Shown: positions 7,432-16,576, counted from the first letter of the stretch. The stretch is DNA of 64,000 nucleotides from Candidatus Margulisiibacteriota bacterium (GCA_041661965.1 JBAZTH010000003.1:205162-269161); one strand, 5' to 3'. Translations and numbers: made by a program. The notes: generated from the letters alone by a model not told the origin.

Positions 7432-8680
7432 ACTGATCGTTCGCGGCGGCCGCCCCTTGGAAGGGGAGGTGACCGTTTCCGGTTCCAAAAACGCCGCCTT
7501 GCCGATCCTGGCGGCGACGATCATGCTTCCCGGGCGTTCGGTCATCCGCAATATCCCCAATCTTTCCGACGTTACTACCATCGTCCGCGTTTTGCGGGCG
7601 CTGGGCCTTCGGGCCGAATATTCCCAGTCCAATCCCAATACCGTGAACGTTTGGAATTTCCAGGTCCGCCACGTTGCCCCTTACGAGCTGGTGACTAAAA
7701 TGAGGGCTTCTTTCTTTGTGATCGGACCGATTTTGGCGGTCAAAGGATTGGCCAAGATCCCGCTCCCCGGCGGCTGCGCCATCGGTTCGCGGCCGGTCGA
7801 CATTCACATCAAAGGCTTGACCGCGCTCGGCGCTGAAGTTCAGCTTGAACACGGCTTTGTCATCGCCAAGACCAAGAAATTGCGCGGCGGCAAAGTTTAC
7901 CTTGATTTTCCATCGGTCGGCGCGACCGAAACGGTGATGATGGCGGCGGCGCTGGCCGAAGGGGATTCGATCATCGAGAACGCCGCCCGCGAACCGGAGA
8001 TCGAGGACCTGGCTAATTTTCTGAACCGGGCGGGGGCCAAGATCGAAGGGGCGGGAAAAGAAGTCATTAAGGTCAGCGGCGTCAACTCTTTGATGCCGGT
8101 CGATTATTCGATCATTCCCGACCGGATCGAAGCGGGGACCCTGCTCGTTGCCGGCGCAATCACCGGCGGCAAGGTCTTGGTCAAGGGGAGCAATCCCGAG
8201 CATATGGAAGCGACGATCGTTAAATTAAGAGAGGCCGGCGTCAGGATTGATCTTGTTCCCGACGGGATCCTGGTCCAAGCTCCCAACGGGATCAACGCGA
8301 TTGACATCAAAACGCTCCCGTATCCCGGGTTTCCGACCGATATGCAGCCGCAGTTTTCTTCGCTATTGACCCTGGCCAAGGGAACTTCGGTCATTACCGA
8401 AACGGTCTTTGAAAACCGTTTTATGCACATCAACGAATTAAAAAGGATGGGGGCGAATGTCCGCCTGGAAGGACAAAGCGCCATTATCAGCGGGGTGCAA
8501 AAACTTTCCGGGGCGCCGGTTCGGGTTTCCGACTTGCGGGCGGGGGCCGCTTTGATCCTGGCCGGCTTGGCGGCCGAGGGGGAAACGATCATTGAAGACC
8601 GCGATCACCACATCCGGCGCGGGTATGATAAAATTGCCCTGAAATTGACCGCGCTGGGGGCGGAGATCAAGGACCAATGA
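7424..8680 (+). CDS. murA: UDP-N-acetylglucosamine 1-carboxyvinyltransferase (MurA)
   Basis: 418 residues from the ATG at 7424, chosen because GGAGG lies 7 nt upstream and the protein then begins MHKLIVRGGRPLEGEVTVSG, the family start. The longer open frame back to 7268 is only wecB overlap. It adds enolpyruvate from PEP to UDP-GlcNAc, the first committed peptidoglycan step. SGSKNAALPILAA is the substrate loop. LPGGCAIGSRPVDIH carries the catalytic loop cysteine, so the enzyme is predicted to be fosfomycin-sensitive. It overlaps ybeY by 4 nt (ATGA). Confidence 0.96.
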   Translation: MHKLIVRGGRPLEGEVTVSGSKNAALPILAATIMLPGRSVIRNIPNLSDVTTIVRVLRALGLRAEYSQSNPNTVNVWNFQVRHVAPYELVTKMRASFFVIGPILAVKGLAKIPLPGGCAIGSRPVDIHIKGLTALGAEVQLEHGFVIAKTKKLRGGKVYLDFPSVGATETVMMAAALAEGDSIIENAAREPEIEDLANFLNRAGAKIEGAGKEVIKVSGVNSLMPVDYSIIPDRIEAGTLLVAGAITGGKVLVKGSNPEHMEATIVKLREAGVRIDLVPDGILVQAPNGINAIDIKTLPYPGFPTDMQPQFSSLLTLAKGTSVITETVFENRFMHINELKRMGANVRLEGQSAIISGVQKLSGAPVRVSDLRAGAALILAGLAAEGETIIEDRDHHIRRGYDKIALKLTALGAEIKDQ

Positions 8681-9015
8681 AGTTTGGGGCTTTGGCCAAA
8701 AAGATCATTAAACGGGAAGGGCGAAATGGGACGATCGATGTTTCCGTGGTTGACGATCGAACGATTCGCGCCTTGAATAAAAAGTTTAGAAAAAAAGACC
8801 AGCCGACCGATGTCCTTTCCTTTACGTTGAATGAGACCGGGTTCCTGGGAGATGTTATAATCTCTGAAGAGACGACCAGCAAGAACGCCAAACGGTACGG
8901 GGTCAGTTACGAAGCGGAGTTCAAACGTTTGGTCATCCATGGCGTGTTGCACGTCTTAGGTTATGACCACGGAAAGAAGATGAGAGATGCCGAAGCGGTT
9001 TATTCGCAGCTTTAA
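8677..9015 (+). CDS. ybeY: Endoribonuclease YbeY (rRNA maturation factor)
   Basis: 112 residues, at the short end of the family (usually 130-170). The zinc-binding motif HGVLHVLGYDH (H3 motif) is complete and DQPTDVLSF is the second family signature. YbeY is a single-strand endoribonuclease for 16S 3'-end maturation and ribosome quality control. It starts within the murA stop (ATGA overlap) and its last 29 nt overlap dgkA, a common pairing of ybeY with an undecaprenol or diacylglycerol kinase gene. Confidence 0.92.
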   Translation: MKFGALAKKIIKREGRNGTIDVSVVDDRTIRALNKKFRKKDQPTDVLSFTLNETGFLGDVIISEETTSKNAKRYGVSYEAEFKRLVIHGVLHVLGYDHGKKMRDAEAVYSQL

Positions 9016-9343
9016 GTACGCCCAGGACGGGGTCCGCTACGCGCTGCAATCGCAGCGCAACATGTGGATCCATTCGGTCATGGCCTTTGCCGTGCTGACG
9101 GCGGCGGTCTCGCTCCGGGTCAGCCAGACCGAGTGGTTGTTCATTATTACCATGATCGCCTTGGTCTTTACCCTTGAGCTGGTCAATACGGCGATCGAAG
9201 AAGTGGTGAACATGCTCAAGCCCGAACCGCACCCGCTGGCGGCCCTGGCCAAGAATTCATCGGCCGCGGCGGTCCTGGTCATTTCCGGCGGGGCGGCGAT
9301 CGTTGGGCTGATAATATTTTTGCCGAAGCTTATAAATTTGTAG
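8987..9343 (+). CDS. dgkA: Diacylglycerol/undecaprenol kinase (DgkA family)
   Basis: 118-residue integral membrane kinase with three helices. FTLELVNTAIEEVVNML is the active-site signature (E..NTAIE). In Gram-positive and related lineages this family phosphorylates undecaprenol, recycling the lipid carrier used by WecA and by peptidoglycan synthesis, which fits the operon. The 29-nt overlap with ybeY places its start codon inside the last codons of that gene. Substrate (undecaprenol or diacylglycerol) is not decided by the sequence. Confidence 0.88.
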   Translation: MPKRFIRSFKYAQDGVRYALQSQRNMWIHSVMAFAVLTAAVSLRVSQTEWLFIITMIALVFTLELVNTAIEEVVNMLKPEPHPLAALAKNSSAAAVLVISGGAAIVGLIIFLPKLINL

Positions 9344-9353
9344 GGGGAGATAA

Positions 9354-10628
9354 ATGCTGGAATTACTGGTGATGATCTTACTGCTGATGATGTCGGCCTT
9401 CTTTTCCGCTTCGGAAACCGCTATTACCAGCCTGTCCCGCTTGAAAATAAAAGGTTTGCTGGAGAAAAAAGCGCGCGGGGCGATCGCGCTTAGTTTGTTG
9501 AAAGAGAAGCCGGGCGATTTTCTCTCCACCATCCTGATCGGCAACAATTTAGTCAACACGGCGGCGGCCGCGGTGGCGACCTCTTTGACCATTAGTATTT
9601 TTGAGCGCTCCGGCGCCGGCGAAATGGCTTACGCCGTCGGGCTTGCGACCGGTTTGATGACCTTCTTCCTCCTGGTGTTCGGCGAGATCACCCCAAAAAC
9701 GGTGGCGATCCATAACGCGGAAAGGGTCGCGCTAATGGCGGCGCCGATAATTTATTTTCTAAAGTTTCTTTTTCAGCCGATCGCTTTTCTAGTCAATATC
9801 TTCTGCCGGCCGCTGGTCTATCTTTTTGGCGGCGGCAAGATGGGTAAGGGCGGTTTTCTGACCGAGGAAGAGATCGAAATGGTCCTGGCGGAGGGAGAGA
9901 AAGAAGGGTTGATCGAAGAAGAGGAGCGGGCGATGATCAGTTCGATCTTCGCTTTTGGCGACACGATCGCCCGTGAGGTAATGACCCCCAGACCGGACAT
10001 GATCGCCTGCGAGGTCAATCAGACGGTCAAAGAAGTGACCAAATTGATCCTCGACAGCGGCCACTCCCGAATCCCGGTCTACGAAGGGAGCCTGGACAAC
10101 GTGATCGGGGTGGTTTACGCCAAAGATCTGTTGAAAAAGAGCCGGGGGACGATCCGCGAAATGCTTCATTCGCCTTTTGTCATTCCGGAATCGAAAAAAG
10201 TGGCCGAACTGCTGCACGAAATGCAGACGGCCCGGACCCACCTGGCGATCATTGCCGATGAATACGGGATGACCTCCGGGATCGTGACCATGGAAGACCT
10301 GGTCGAAGAGATCGTCGGGGAGATCCACGATGAGTTCGAGCGGGAAGAAAAGGGGTACGAACACGTTGATGATGGGGCGGCGATCATTGACGGGAAACTG
10401 GCAATTGCCGACCTGAACGACCGCCTGGGGGTCGAAATACCGAAAGGGGATTACGATACTGTCGGCGGCTTTGTTTTCAGCCAGCTGGGGAAAGCCCCCT
10501 CGGTCGGCGACGTCGTTCATTACGAGAATTTGCTGATCAGCGTCGAGCGGGTCCAGCGGCGGCGGATCACCAGAGTAAAGATCGTGAAATTTCCAGAAAA
10601 AATTGAAGAAGAAGGGGTAGGCGGATGA
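9354..10628 (+). CDS. CNNM/CBS-pair membrane protein (TlyC/CorB-like)
   Basis: 424 residues: an N-terminal CNNM (DUF21) membrane domain of three to four helices (residues 1-170, FFSASETAITSLSRLKIKGL), then a CBS pair (about 190-310, MTPRPDMIACEV and SRIPVYEGSLDNVIGVVYAKDLL), then a CorC_HlyC domain (about 330-415, VDGG-like YDTVGGFVFSQLG). Such proteins are linked to magnesium efflux or homeostasis; the hemolysin label is historical. Shine-Dalgarno AGGGGGAGA precedes the ATG. Its last 4 nt overlap pyrG. Confidence 0.9.
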   Translation: MLELLVMILLLMMSAFFSASETAITSLSRLKIKGLLEKKARGAIALSLLKEKPGDFLSTILIGNNLVNTAAAAVATSLTISIFERSGAGEMAYAVGLATGLMTFFLLVFGEITPKTVAIHNAERVALMAAPIIYFLKFLFQPIAFLVNIFCRPLVYLFGGGKMGKGGFLTEEEIEMVLAEGEKEGLIEEEERAMISSIFAFGDTIAREVMTPRPDMIACEVNQTVKEVTKLILDSGHSRIPVYEGSLDNVIGVVYAKDLLKKSRGTIREMLHSPFVIPESKKVAELLHEMQTARTHLAIIADEYGMTSGIVTMEDLVEEIVGEIHDEFEREEKGYEHVDDGAAIIDGKLAIADLNDRLGVEIPKGDYDTVGGFVFSQLGKAPSVGDVVHYENLLISVERVQRRRITRVKIVKFPEKIEEEGVGG

Positions 10629-12265
10629 GCACAAAATACATTTTCATTACCGGCGGAGTCGTTTCATCATTAGGCAAAGGGATCGTGGCCGCGTCTCTCG
10701 GCCGGATCCTGAAAAGTCGCGGCATCTCCGCCACTATCCAAAAACTTGATCCTTATATCAATGTCGATCCCGGGACGATGAATCCCTACCAGCACGGCGA
10801 GGTTTTCGTGACCGAAGACGGGGCCGAGACCGATCTCGACCTCGGCCACTACGAACGCTTTATCGACGTCAACCTCGGCAAATCCAACAATGTGACCGCC
10901 GGCATGGTCTACTGGAACGTGATTACCCGGGAGCGGCGCGGCGATTATCTCGGCGGGACCGTCCAGGTCGTGCCGCACATTACCAACGAGATCAAGGACC
11001 GGATCCGCCAAGTCACCAAAAACCAGCACTTTGACGTGGTGATCGTCGAGATCGGCGGCACCGTCGGCGATATCGAAGGACTGCCGTTCCTCGAAGCGAT
11101 CCGCCAGTTTCGCAAAGAGGTCGGCCGGGACAACTGCGTTAACCTGCATGTGACCCTGATCCCGTTCCTCGATACCACCCACGAGTTCAAGACCAAACCG
11201 ACCCAGCACAGCGTCCAGAAACTGCGCGAGATCGGGATCCAGCCGGATATCATTGTCTGCCGTTCCCGGGAGCCGATCAGCCAGGAAATGAAGGAAAAGA
11301 TCTCTCTCTTCTGCGACGTTAATAAAGAGGCGGTCATCGGTCTGCCTGATATGCCTTCAATTTACGATGTGCCGCTGGCGATTGAAAAGGAAAATCTCGG
11401 CGAGATAGTGGTGAAGTACCTCGATCTGGAATCGAAAAAAGTCGATCTGACCGAATGGGAAAAGATCGTTAAGGAATGGCATTCGCTCCGGCATACCGTT
11501 CGGATCGCGATCGTCGGGAAATACACCGAGCTGGAAGATTCCTATTTAAGCATTGTCGAATCGCTCAAGCACGGCGGGATCGCCAACCAGGCGAAGATTG
11601 AGATCAAGTGGATCAACGCCGAAAAGCTCGAAGAAGAGGAAGATATCGACGCGATCCTGCGCGACGTCCAGGGGGTCCTGATCCCCGGCGGGTTTGGCGC
11701 CAGAGGGGTGGAAGGCAAGATCAAAGCGATCCGCTACGCCAGAGAGAACCGGATCCCGTTTTTGGGACTCTGTCTTGGGATGCAGTGCGCGGTGATCGAA
11801 TTTGCCCGCAATATCTGTAAAATGAAAGGGGCGAACTCATCGGAGTTTGATCCCGAAACCAAGTTCCCGGTCATCGATTTTATCCCCGAACAGCGGGGGC
11901 TGATCGACAAGGGGGGGACGATGCGTTTGGGCGCCTACACCTGTAAGATCAAGAAAGGGACGATGCTCCATAAAATGTACGGCAAGGACGAGGTTGAAGA
12001 ACGCCATCGCCACCGCTACGAATTCAACAATGATTTCCGCCAACCGCTGGAAGAGGCGGGATTGGTTTACTCCGGGATCAATCCCGATGCCGACCTGGTG
12101 GAAGTTATCGAACTGCCGACCCATCCCTTCTTCCTGGCGACCCAGTACCATCCGGAATTCAAGTCGCGCCCCAATCGGCCGCACCCGCTTTTTGCCGGTT
12201 TTGTGAAGGCAGCGGTCAGTTGTCTGGAAGAGCAGGTCGCGCTGTTTAAGGAAAAAGGGGTCTAA
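10625..12265 (+). CDS. pyrG: CTP synthase
   Basis: 546 residues, full length. The N-terminal amidoligase domain begins STKYIFITGGVVSSLGKGI with the P-loop. The C-terminal class I glutamine amidotransferase domain has the nucleophile in LGLCLGMQCAVIEFAR and the catalytic His-Glu in TQYHPEFKSRP. It converts UTP, ATP and glutamine into CTP. Last gene of the wecA operon; its 3' end overlaps the convergent larC stop by 4 nt. Confidence 0.97.
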   Translation: MSTKYIFITGGVVSSLGKGIVAASLGRILKSRGISATIQKLDPYINVDPGTMNPYQHGEVFVTEDGAETDLDLGHYERFIDVNLGKSNNVTAGMVYWNVITRERRGDYLGGTVQVVPHITNEIKDRIRQVTKNQHFDVVIVEIGGTVGDIEGLPFLEAIRQFRKEVGRDNCVNLHVTLIPFLDTTHEFKTKPTQHSVQKLREIGIQPDIIVCRSREPISQEMKEKISLFCDVNKEAVIGLPDMPSIYDVPLAIEKENLGEIVVKYLDLESKKVDLTEWEKIVKEWHSLRHTVRIAIVGKYTELEDSYLSIVESLKHGGIANQAKIEIKWINAEKLEEEEDIDAILRDVQGVLIPGGFGARGVEGKIKAIRYARENRIPFLGLCLGMQCAVIEFARNICKMKGANSSEFDPETKFPVIDFIPEQRGLIDKGGTMRLGAYTCKIKKGTMLHKMYGKDEVEERHRHRYEFNNDFRQPLEEAGLVYSGINPDADLVEVIELPTHPFFLATQYHPEFKSRPNRPHPLFAGFVKAAVSCLEEQVALFKEKGV

Positions 12266-13431
12266 TCCGCCGAAGGCGGACGGAAAGTTGTTTTAACTGC
12301 TTTATCGATAACGGTTAACGGCACCCGGTGTTTTCCGGCTAACTTCTTTAGGTCTTCGTATTCCGGCGCGGCGGTAATTACCTGGCCGGCTAGCAAGCCC
12401 AATTTAACCTTTACTTTCCCATACTTTGTTTTAACTTTAATAAATTTCCGCCGTAAAACTTCCCGGCTGGCCAGAAAGACCCTGACCCCAAGGGTTGTCG
12501 TCAGTTTATAAACCAATTCTAATTGCCGGTCTTTATCTTCCGGCCGGCAAAGAACGGTTAGTTTACTGGCGGTCCGTTCTTTTTTCATCAGAATTGGTTC
12601 GATAAAGGCATCGAGCGCGCCTGCCTTCATCAAAGCGGCGATCGCTTTGTTCAAGGTTTTTACTTCCATGTCGTCAATATTCGTTTCCAGCTGAAGGATC
12701 GTATCGTTTTCGGTCGGTAACTTTGCTTCCCCAATAAAAACCCGAAGCATTCCCAGGGTGGGGAAGGGCTTTCCTCCGGCGCCGTTGCCGATCCGTTCGA
12801 CCGCCATTTTGGGGGCCGGGCCAAAGCCGCTGGTTAGAGCACTGATAATCGCCGCGCCGGTCGGGGTGACGATCTCGCCTTCGATGTCGATTCCGTAAGT
12901 TGGGATCCCTTTAAGCAGTTCCGCTGTCGCGGGGGCCGGGTTTGGTAAAATACCGTGCGCGTGTTTAATAAAACCGTGACCGTGCGGAATAGGGGAGGCG
13001 TAAATTGCTTCGATCCCCAACTTTTCGATGGCGATCGCCGTGCCGACAATGTCGATAATCGCGTCGACCGCGCCAACCTCATGGAAGTGAATTTTATTGA
13101 TCGGTACGCCATGGACTTTTGCTTCCGCCCCGGCTAAACGGCAGAAGATTTTTACGCTAAGGGCTTTGACCGTTTTCGATAACTTGCTTTTATTGATGAG
13201 CCTAAGGATGTCGGCGAGACTACGGTGGTGTTGTTCGTTGTTTATGACTTCGAAATAAGCCCCATTGATATGGTGTTTTTTAATGGCTTTAAGCTTTAAG
13301 CTGTAAGCTTTGAGCGTCAGCTTTTTTAATTCTTTTATTAACGAGTTGAAATCTAACCCGGCATCAAGCAATGCCCCCTGCACCATATTGCCGGCGAGGC
13401 CGGAAGAGCAGTCGAAATAAGCGATCTTCAT
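12262..13431 (-). CDS. larC: Nickel-pincer cofactor biosynthesis protein LarC
   Basis: 389 residues from the ATG at 13431 (MKIAYFDCSSGLAGNM, the family start); a longer frame to 13461 adds ten atypical residues. LarC is the nickel insertase, a CTP-dependent cyclometallase that completes the pincer cofactor of lactate racemase and related enzymes. HFHEVGAVDAIIDIVGTA and the C-terminal ferredoxin-like region are visible. In Lactobacillus the protein is made by a programmed frameshift; here it is a single frame. The stretch AYSLKLKAIKK coincides with a copy of a dispersed repeat (13291-13309). No LarA racemase lies in the window. Confidence 0.9.
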   Translation of the reverse strand: MKIAYFDCSSGLAGNMVQGALLDAGLDFNSLIKELKKLTLKAYSLKLKAIKKHHINGAYFEVINNEQHHRSLADILRLINKSKLSKTVKALSVKIFCRLAGAEAKVHGVPINKIHFHEVGAVDAIIDIVGTAIAIEKLGIEAIYASPIPHGHGFIKHAHGILPNPAPATAELLKGIPTYGIDIEGEIVTPTGAAIISALTSGFGPAPKMAVERIGNGAGGKPFPTLGMLRVFIGEAKLPTENDTILQLETNIDDMEVKTLNKAIAALMKAGALDAFIEPILMKKERTASKLTVLCRPEDKDRQLELVYKLTTTLGVRVFLASREVLRRKFIKVKTKYGKVKVKLGLLAGQVITAAPEYEDLKKLAGKHRVPLTVIDKAVKTTFRPPSAD

Positions 13432-13438
13432 ATGTCTC

Positions 13439-13444
13439 ATTATA
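13439..13444 (-). promoter_or_regulatory. TATAAT box of leaderless larC
   Basis: On the minus strand a perfect TATAAT ends 7 nt before the larC ATG at 13431. That is the distance from a -10 box to the first transcribed base, so the mRNA probably begins at the start codon. No convincing -35 is seen (TTTCAC at 17 nt) and no Shine-Dalgarno precedes the ATG. Confidence 0.55.
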
Positions 13445-13496
13445 ACGTCTTTTCCTGCCAAGTGAAATTCCGGCCTTTAAATAATGATAACGAGTT

Positions 13497-14489
13497 ATGA
13501 TCGGCAGCAGCCGTCCGCCATATTTACAGTTGATCAATTCCGCCCCCGGATCGGCCACGAAAGCGCGGCCTTTACGGCAAAGACTGCTGAAGGGCGACGG
13601 CGACATCGTGCCTCTGTCAGGGGCCAGATTGGGGCCGGAGCGAACGGACTACTTTTATGATTTTTTTAACTCCCGCCAGTTTTATTGGCGCTCAACCCTG
13701 GAAGTTTGTGAAACTGTCAGAGTTTTAGTCGGAACGGGAAGAATCGATCGAATAAGAACGACGGTTGATCGGGCGATAAAAGCTGCCGATCGGCATTGCG
13801 CGGAGGAGCCAAGAAAAGAACTGGCGGATGAGCTTGCCGCGGAAAACAACTCAATTGCCGAAGAAATAATGTCTGGCGATCCGAGATCCATCGGGACGTT
13901 TGCCAAAGATGAGCCGGTTATTGCTGCTTGGCTGTTTTGCAGAACATTAGCAGTCTTACAAGCCGATGGCTGGAATGACTTGGCTGTTTTAGCAAAGCCG
14001 CTGGCCTATTATTCTGAAGTTTTAGGCCAAGAATTAGAGCCGGTTGATCGGGTGATTGTTTTGCAAATGGTCCTGCCTCTCATTGCCGAAGATCGGGAAC
14101 TTTTGGCGAAAAGATTAGCGGAAGCAAAAGAGGCGCTCCGGTTGATTCGCGACCCGGTTAAAAAAGGGATTGAATCCCTAAATATTGCCGGACTGCTAAA
14201 AGGGCGGGAGAGCGAAGAGGAGGAGCGTTTTTTTCGAGGCGAGGCCGGGGCCGCCATGCAAAGCACCCTGGACGATAATATTAAACATACGACGATGCTG
14301 ACGAAACTGCTTATCTGCAACGGCGAAATAAATGAGGCGTGCGCCTTGCTTTTTCCTTTGAGCGAAGCGGTTTGTAAGATTGATGATAAGTTGGAGAGAG
14401 TAAACGGTATTTTTAATCTTTCGGAGATTTTGGCCCGGCTTGGTTTGTTTCCGGCGATTAAATATTTAATCGGCCGGGTCAGCGATTGA
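13497..14489 (+). CDS. Hypothetical helical protein between larC and larB
   Basis: 330 residues, no family recognised. No signal peptide or membrane segment is evident. The sequence after residue 60 is predicted helical, with acidic and Ala/Leu-rich stretches (EEPRKELADELAAENNSIAEE, ALLFPLSEAVCKIDDKLERV) that could form TPR-like or HEAT-like hairpins. The N-terminus is basic and Pro-rich (GSSRPPYLQLINSAPGSATK). It is divergent from larC and its last 11 nt overlap the larB 3' end, so it splits the two lar genes. The start is uncertain, with no clear Shine-Dalgarno. Confidence 0.6.
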   Translation: MIGSSRPPYLQLINSAPGSATKARPLRQRLLKGDGDIVPLSGARLGPERTDYFYDFFNSRQFYWRSTLEVCETVRVLVGTGRIDRIRTTVDRAIKAADRHCAEEPRKELADELAAENNSIAEEIMSGDPRSIGTFAKDEPVIAAWLFCRTLAVLQADGWNDLAVLAKPLAYYSEVLGQELEPVDRVIVLQMVLPLIAEDRELLAKRLAEAKEALRLIRDPVKKGIESLNIAGLLKGRESEEEERFFRGEAGAAMQSTLDDNIKHTTMLTKLLICNGEINEACALLFPLSEAVCKIDDKLERVNGIFNLSEILARLGLFPAIKYLIGRVSD

Positions 14490-15177
14490 TCAGAGCGGCG
14501 CAGACCGCAGCGCCAAAGCCATTGTCGATGTTGACGACGCTGACCCCGGGGGCGCAGCTGTTGAGCATGGTTAGGAGGGCGGAGAGGCCTTTGAAGCTGG
14601 CGCCATAGCCGACCGAAGTTGGAACGGCGATGATCGGCTTGTCGATCAGGCCGCCGACGACCGAAGCGAGCGCCCCTTCCATGCCAGCGACGACGATCAC
14701 CACCCGGCAGTTGTTGATCTTCGGCAAGTTCTTCATTAGACGATGGATCCCGGCAACCCCGACATCGTAGATCCGCTCGACCTTATGGCCAAGATGTTCC
14801 GCGGTGACGGCGGCTTCTTCCGCGACCGGGAGGTCGGCGGTCCCGGCCGTAATTATCGCAATCCTATGCTCAACGTTCAACGTTCTACGTTCTGCTTTCT
14901 TGACTGTAATAATCCTTGCCATCTCATGATACTTCGCTTTTTTCAGAGATTTTTTAACGGCTTTAAATATTTTCTTATCGGCTCTGGTTGCCAGAACATC
15001 ATGGCCTTGTTTGGCGATACTGGCCGCGATTTTGGCGACCTGTTCGGGGGTTTTCCCGGGACAGTAGATCACTTCGGGGAAGCCTTTCCGGTGGATCCGG
15101 TGGTGGTCGACCTTGGCGAAACCGAGTTCTTCGTAGTCGTTATTTTTGACAAAAGCAGGACTTTTTATTAGGCTCAT
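14479..15177 (-). CDS. larB: Nickel-pincer cofactor biosynthesis protein LarB
   Basis: 232 residues. LarB carboxylates and hydrolyses nicotinic acid adenine dinucleotide in the first step of pincer cofactor synthesis. It has a short N-terminal region (GFPEVIYCPGKTPEQVAKI) and a C-terminal PurE-like AIR carboxylase domain with IAIITAGTADLPVAEEAA, VVAGMEGALASVVGGL and PTSVGYGASFKGLSALLTML. Residues ERRTLNVEHR are encoded by a tandem 7-mer (14871-14895) that looks like an inserted repeat. It is transcribed towards the unknown gene at 13497-14489, which separates it from larC. LarE and LarA are not in the window. Confidence 0.92.
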   Translation of the reverse strand: MSLIKSPAFVKNNDYEELGFAKVDHHRIHRKGFPEVIYCPGKTPEQVAKIAASIAKQGHDVLATRADKKIFKAVKKSLKKAKYHEMARIITVKKAERRTLNVEHRIAIITAGTADLPVAEEAAVTAEHLGHKVERIYDVGVAGIHRLMKNLPKINNCRVVIVVAGMEGALASVVGGLIDKPIIAVPTSVGYGASFKGLSALLTMLNSCAPGVSVVNIDNGFGAAVCAALINR

Positions 15178-15185
15178 TATGCGGA

Positions 15186-15214
15186 ATTATAGCTTATTTA
15201 TTGGTTGCAAACAA
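15186..15214 (-). promoter_or_regulatory. Promoter of larB (leaderless type)
   Basis: Minus strand: TTGTTT (15209-15214), 17-nt spacer, TATAAT (15186-15191). The ATG at 15177 begins 8 nt after the -10 box and no Shine-Dalgarno is present, so the transcript is predicted to start at or 1-2 nt before the start codon. Confidence 0.65.
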
Positions 15215-15289
15215 TTAGCGTAAGCTATGTCAATTAAGGAAGAGCGGGAGCCTGTAACAATAATTTAACCGCGAAGTTATCAGGGAGTA

Positions 15290-16576
15290 ATGTTCTTTAG
15301 CTATACTTCAAGCATGGTTAAGGTTGCTTCGGTTCCGCCTAAAGAACCCGGATTTCTTAAAATGGCGGTTCGCCGTCAACGCGCTAGATTTGTCCCGGTG
15401 GAGCATTATCGGCCGTCAACAATTTTTTCAGCCAAAAGGCTTGTTTATCATCTTGGTTTGATCGTTGAGGGGCCAAACGCGATTGATTGGGGAAAACTTG
15501 TTCCTTATAAAGGGGCAATCTATTCCGCAATTAATGAGACCATAAGTACAACTAACAGCGCCGAACCGATGCAGCGTGTCCCGGTTGAAGAGATCCCGTC
15601 GTTGACCTGGGGTGGTTTGTCGATCAAACTGGGTTTAAGTTTTTGGGCAATGCTGGGGCAGGTCAATCTGTCGAATCTGAATATTATACTTGGCGTGCCG
15701 ACTGATTTTTATCATGCTTTTGCTTATTTGTCTTTGAATGCCGCTAGAAATGTCGCGGCCGATCTGGTCGCAAAGCATGGACGGGATGTCACGGTTTGGT
15801 GGAAAAATGCCGACCATATCAAGTGGGACAAATTAACTGATTCGCTATTGGTGACCTCCGGCGCCTATATGTTCCTTTCCACGCTGAAAGATATACTTCA
15901 TGCCCATTATGGCGGGGCCAAGATTGAATGGCTAGTTACCCCTTTTTTAATCACAACATTGGACGGTTTTATCAATTCAGTGACTAGAAAATACCGGGGG
16001 TTTAACGGCAAAGTTGTTTATTATGATTGGTTTCGTCCTTTAGTCGGCGACCTGGCGGCGACGCTCTGTTTATTAGTAGCTGGTAGTGACTTGAAATCGG
16101 GGTTCGCCTATTTAATGGTTAGAAAAGTATTTTGTGAGCTTTGGTCCGGCCATTGGGAGTCAGCGGAAAAACGGCGGGAGAAAATTGACGATCGCTTTAA
16201 GGACTATGAGAAGATCTTTGATTTTGACGCTTACCAGGTCCCTGATCCCCAAGCCATGGCTGCGGTCAGTCTGGTATTCGTTGTCAATAATAAGACCCAG
16301 GCGAAAACCGCCCTAATTAAGAAATTCTTTCCAGCTTATTTGGCGGAAAACAAAAACAGGGAACGAGTTTTATCGTTGCACTGGGCAATGCTTGAAGATG
16401 AGCGGGTTTTGGCGGCGATCAAATGGCTGCTCCCTCACGAAAAATGGGTGGCCTATCGGGAAGCCTTATGGCGGCAGTTCATTGAGAACCGTAATAATTA
16501 TTTGAACTGGTTGAGACAAGAAGAACCTTTGTTTTTTGCCTTAAGCGGTGAGCGTGAGGCTACGAAGAACCCTTAA
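15290..16576 (+). CDS. Hypothetical protein, possibly membrane-associated
   Basis: 428 residues of unknown family. The first 45 residues are basic. The middle holds hydrophobic stretches (IKLGLSFWAMLGQVNLSNLNI, LVTPFLITTLDGFI, LAATLCLLVAG) that might be membrane-embedded, and the C-terminal third is charged, aromatic-rich and helical (EKWVAYREALWRQFIENRNN). Shine-Dalgarno GGGAG lies just before the ATG. The 3' end overlaps convergent nfo by 36 nt. I found no catalytic motif, and function is unknown. Confidence 0.6.
   Translation: MFFSYTSSMVKVASVPPKEPGFLKMAVRRQRARFVPVEHYRPSTIFSAKRLVYHLGLIVEGPNAIDWGKLVPYKGAIYSAINETISTTNSAEPMQRVPVEEIPSLTWGGLSIKLGLSFWAMLGQVNLSNLNIILGVPTDFYHAFAYLSLNAARNVAADLVAKHGRDVTVWWKNADHIKWDKLTDSLLVTSGAYMFLSTLKDILHAHYGGAKIEWLVTPFLITTLDGFINSVTRKYRGFNGKVVYYDWFRPLVGDLAATLCLLVAGSDLKSGFAYLMVRKVFCELWSGHWESAEKRREKIDDRFKDYEKIFDFDAYQVPDPQAMAAVSLVFVVNNKTQAKTALIKKFFPAYLAENKNRERVLSLHWAMLEDERVLAAIKWLLPHEKWVAYREALWRQFIENRNNYLNWLRQEEPLFFALSGEREATKNP

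Noticed and set aside
9789..10634. 281-codon frame antisense to the CNNM/CBS gene
   Set aside because: It lies wholly within a well-supported gene on the other strand and has a low-complexity, Asp/Phe-rich composition typical of shadow frames.
14871..14895. CRISPR-like tandem repeats
   Set aside because: Only three 7-nt units without spacers. No array of regularly spaced direct repeats was seen anywhere in the window, and no cas genes.
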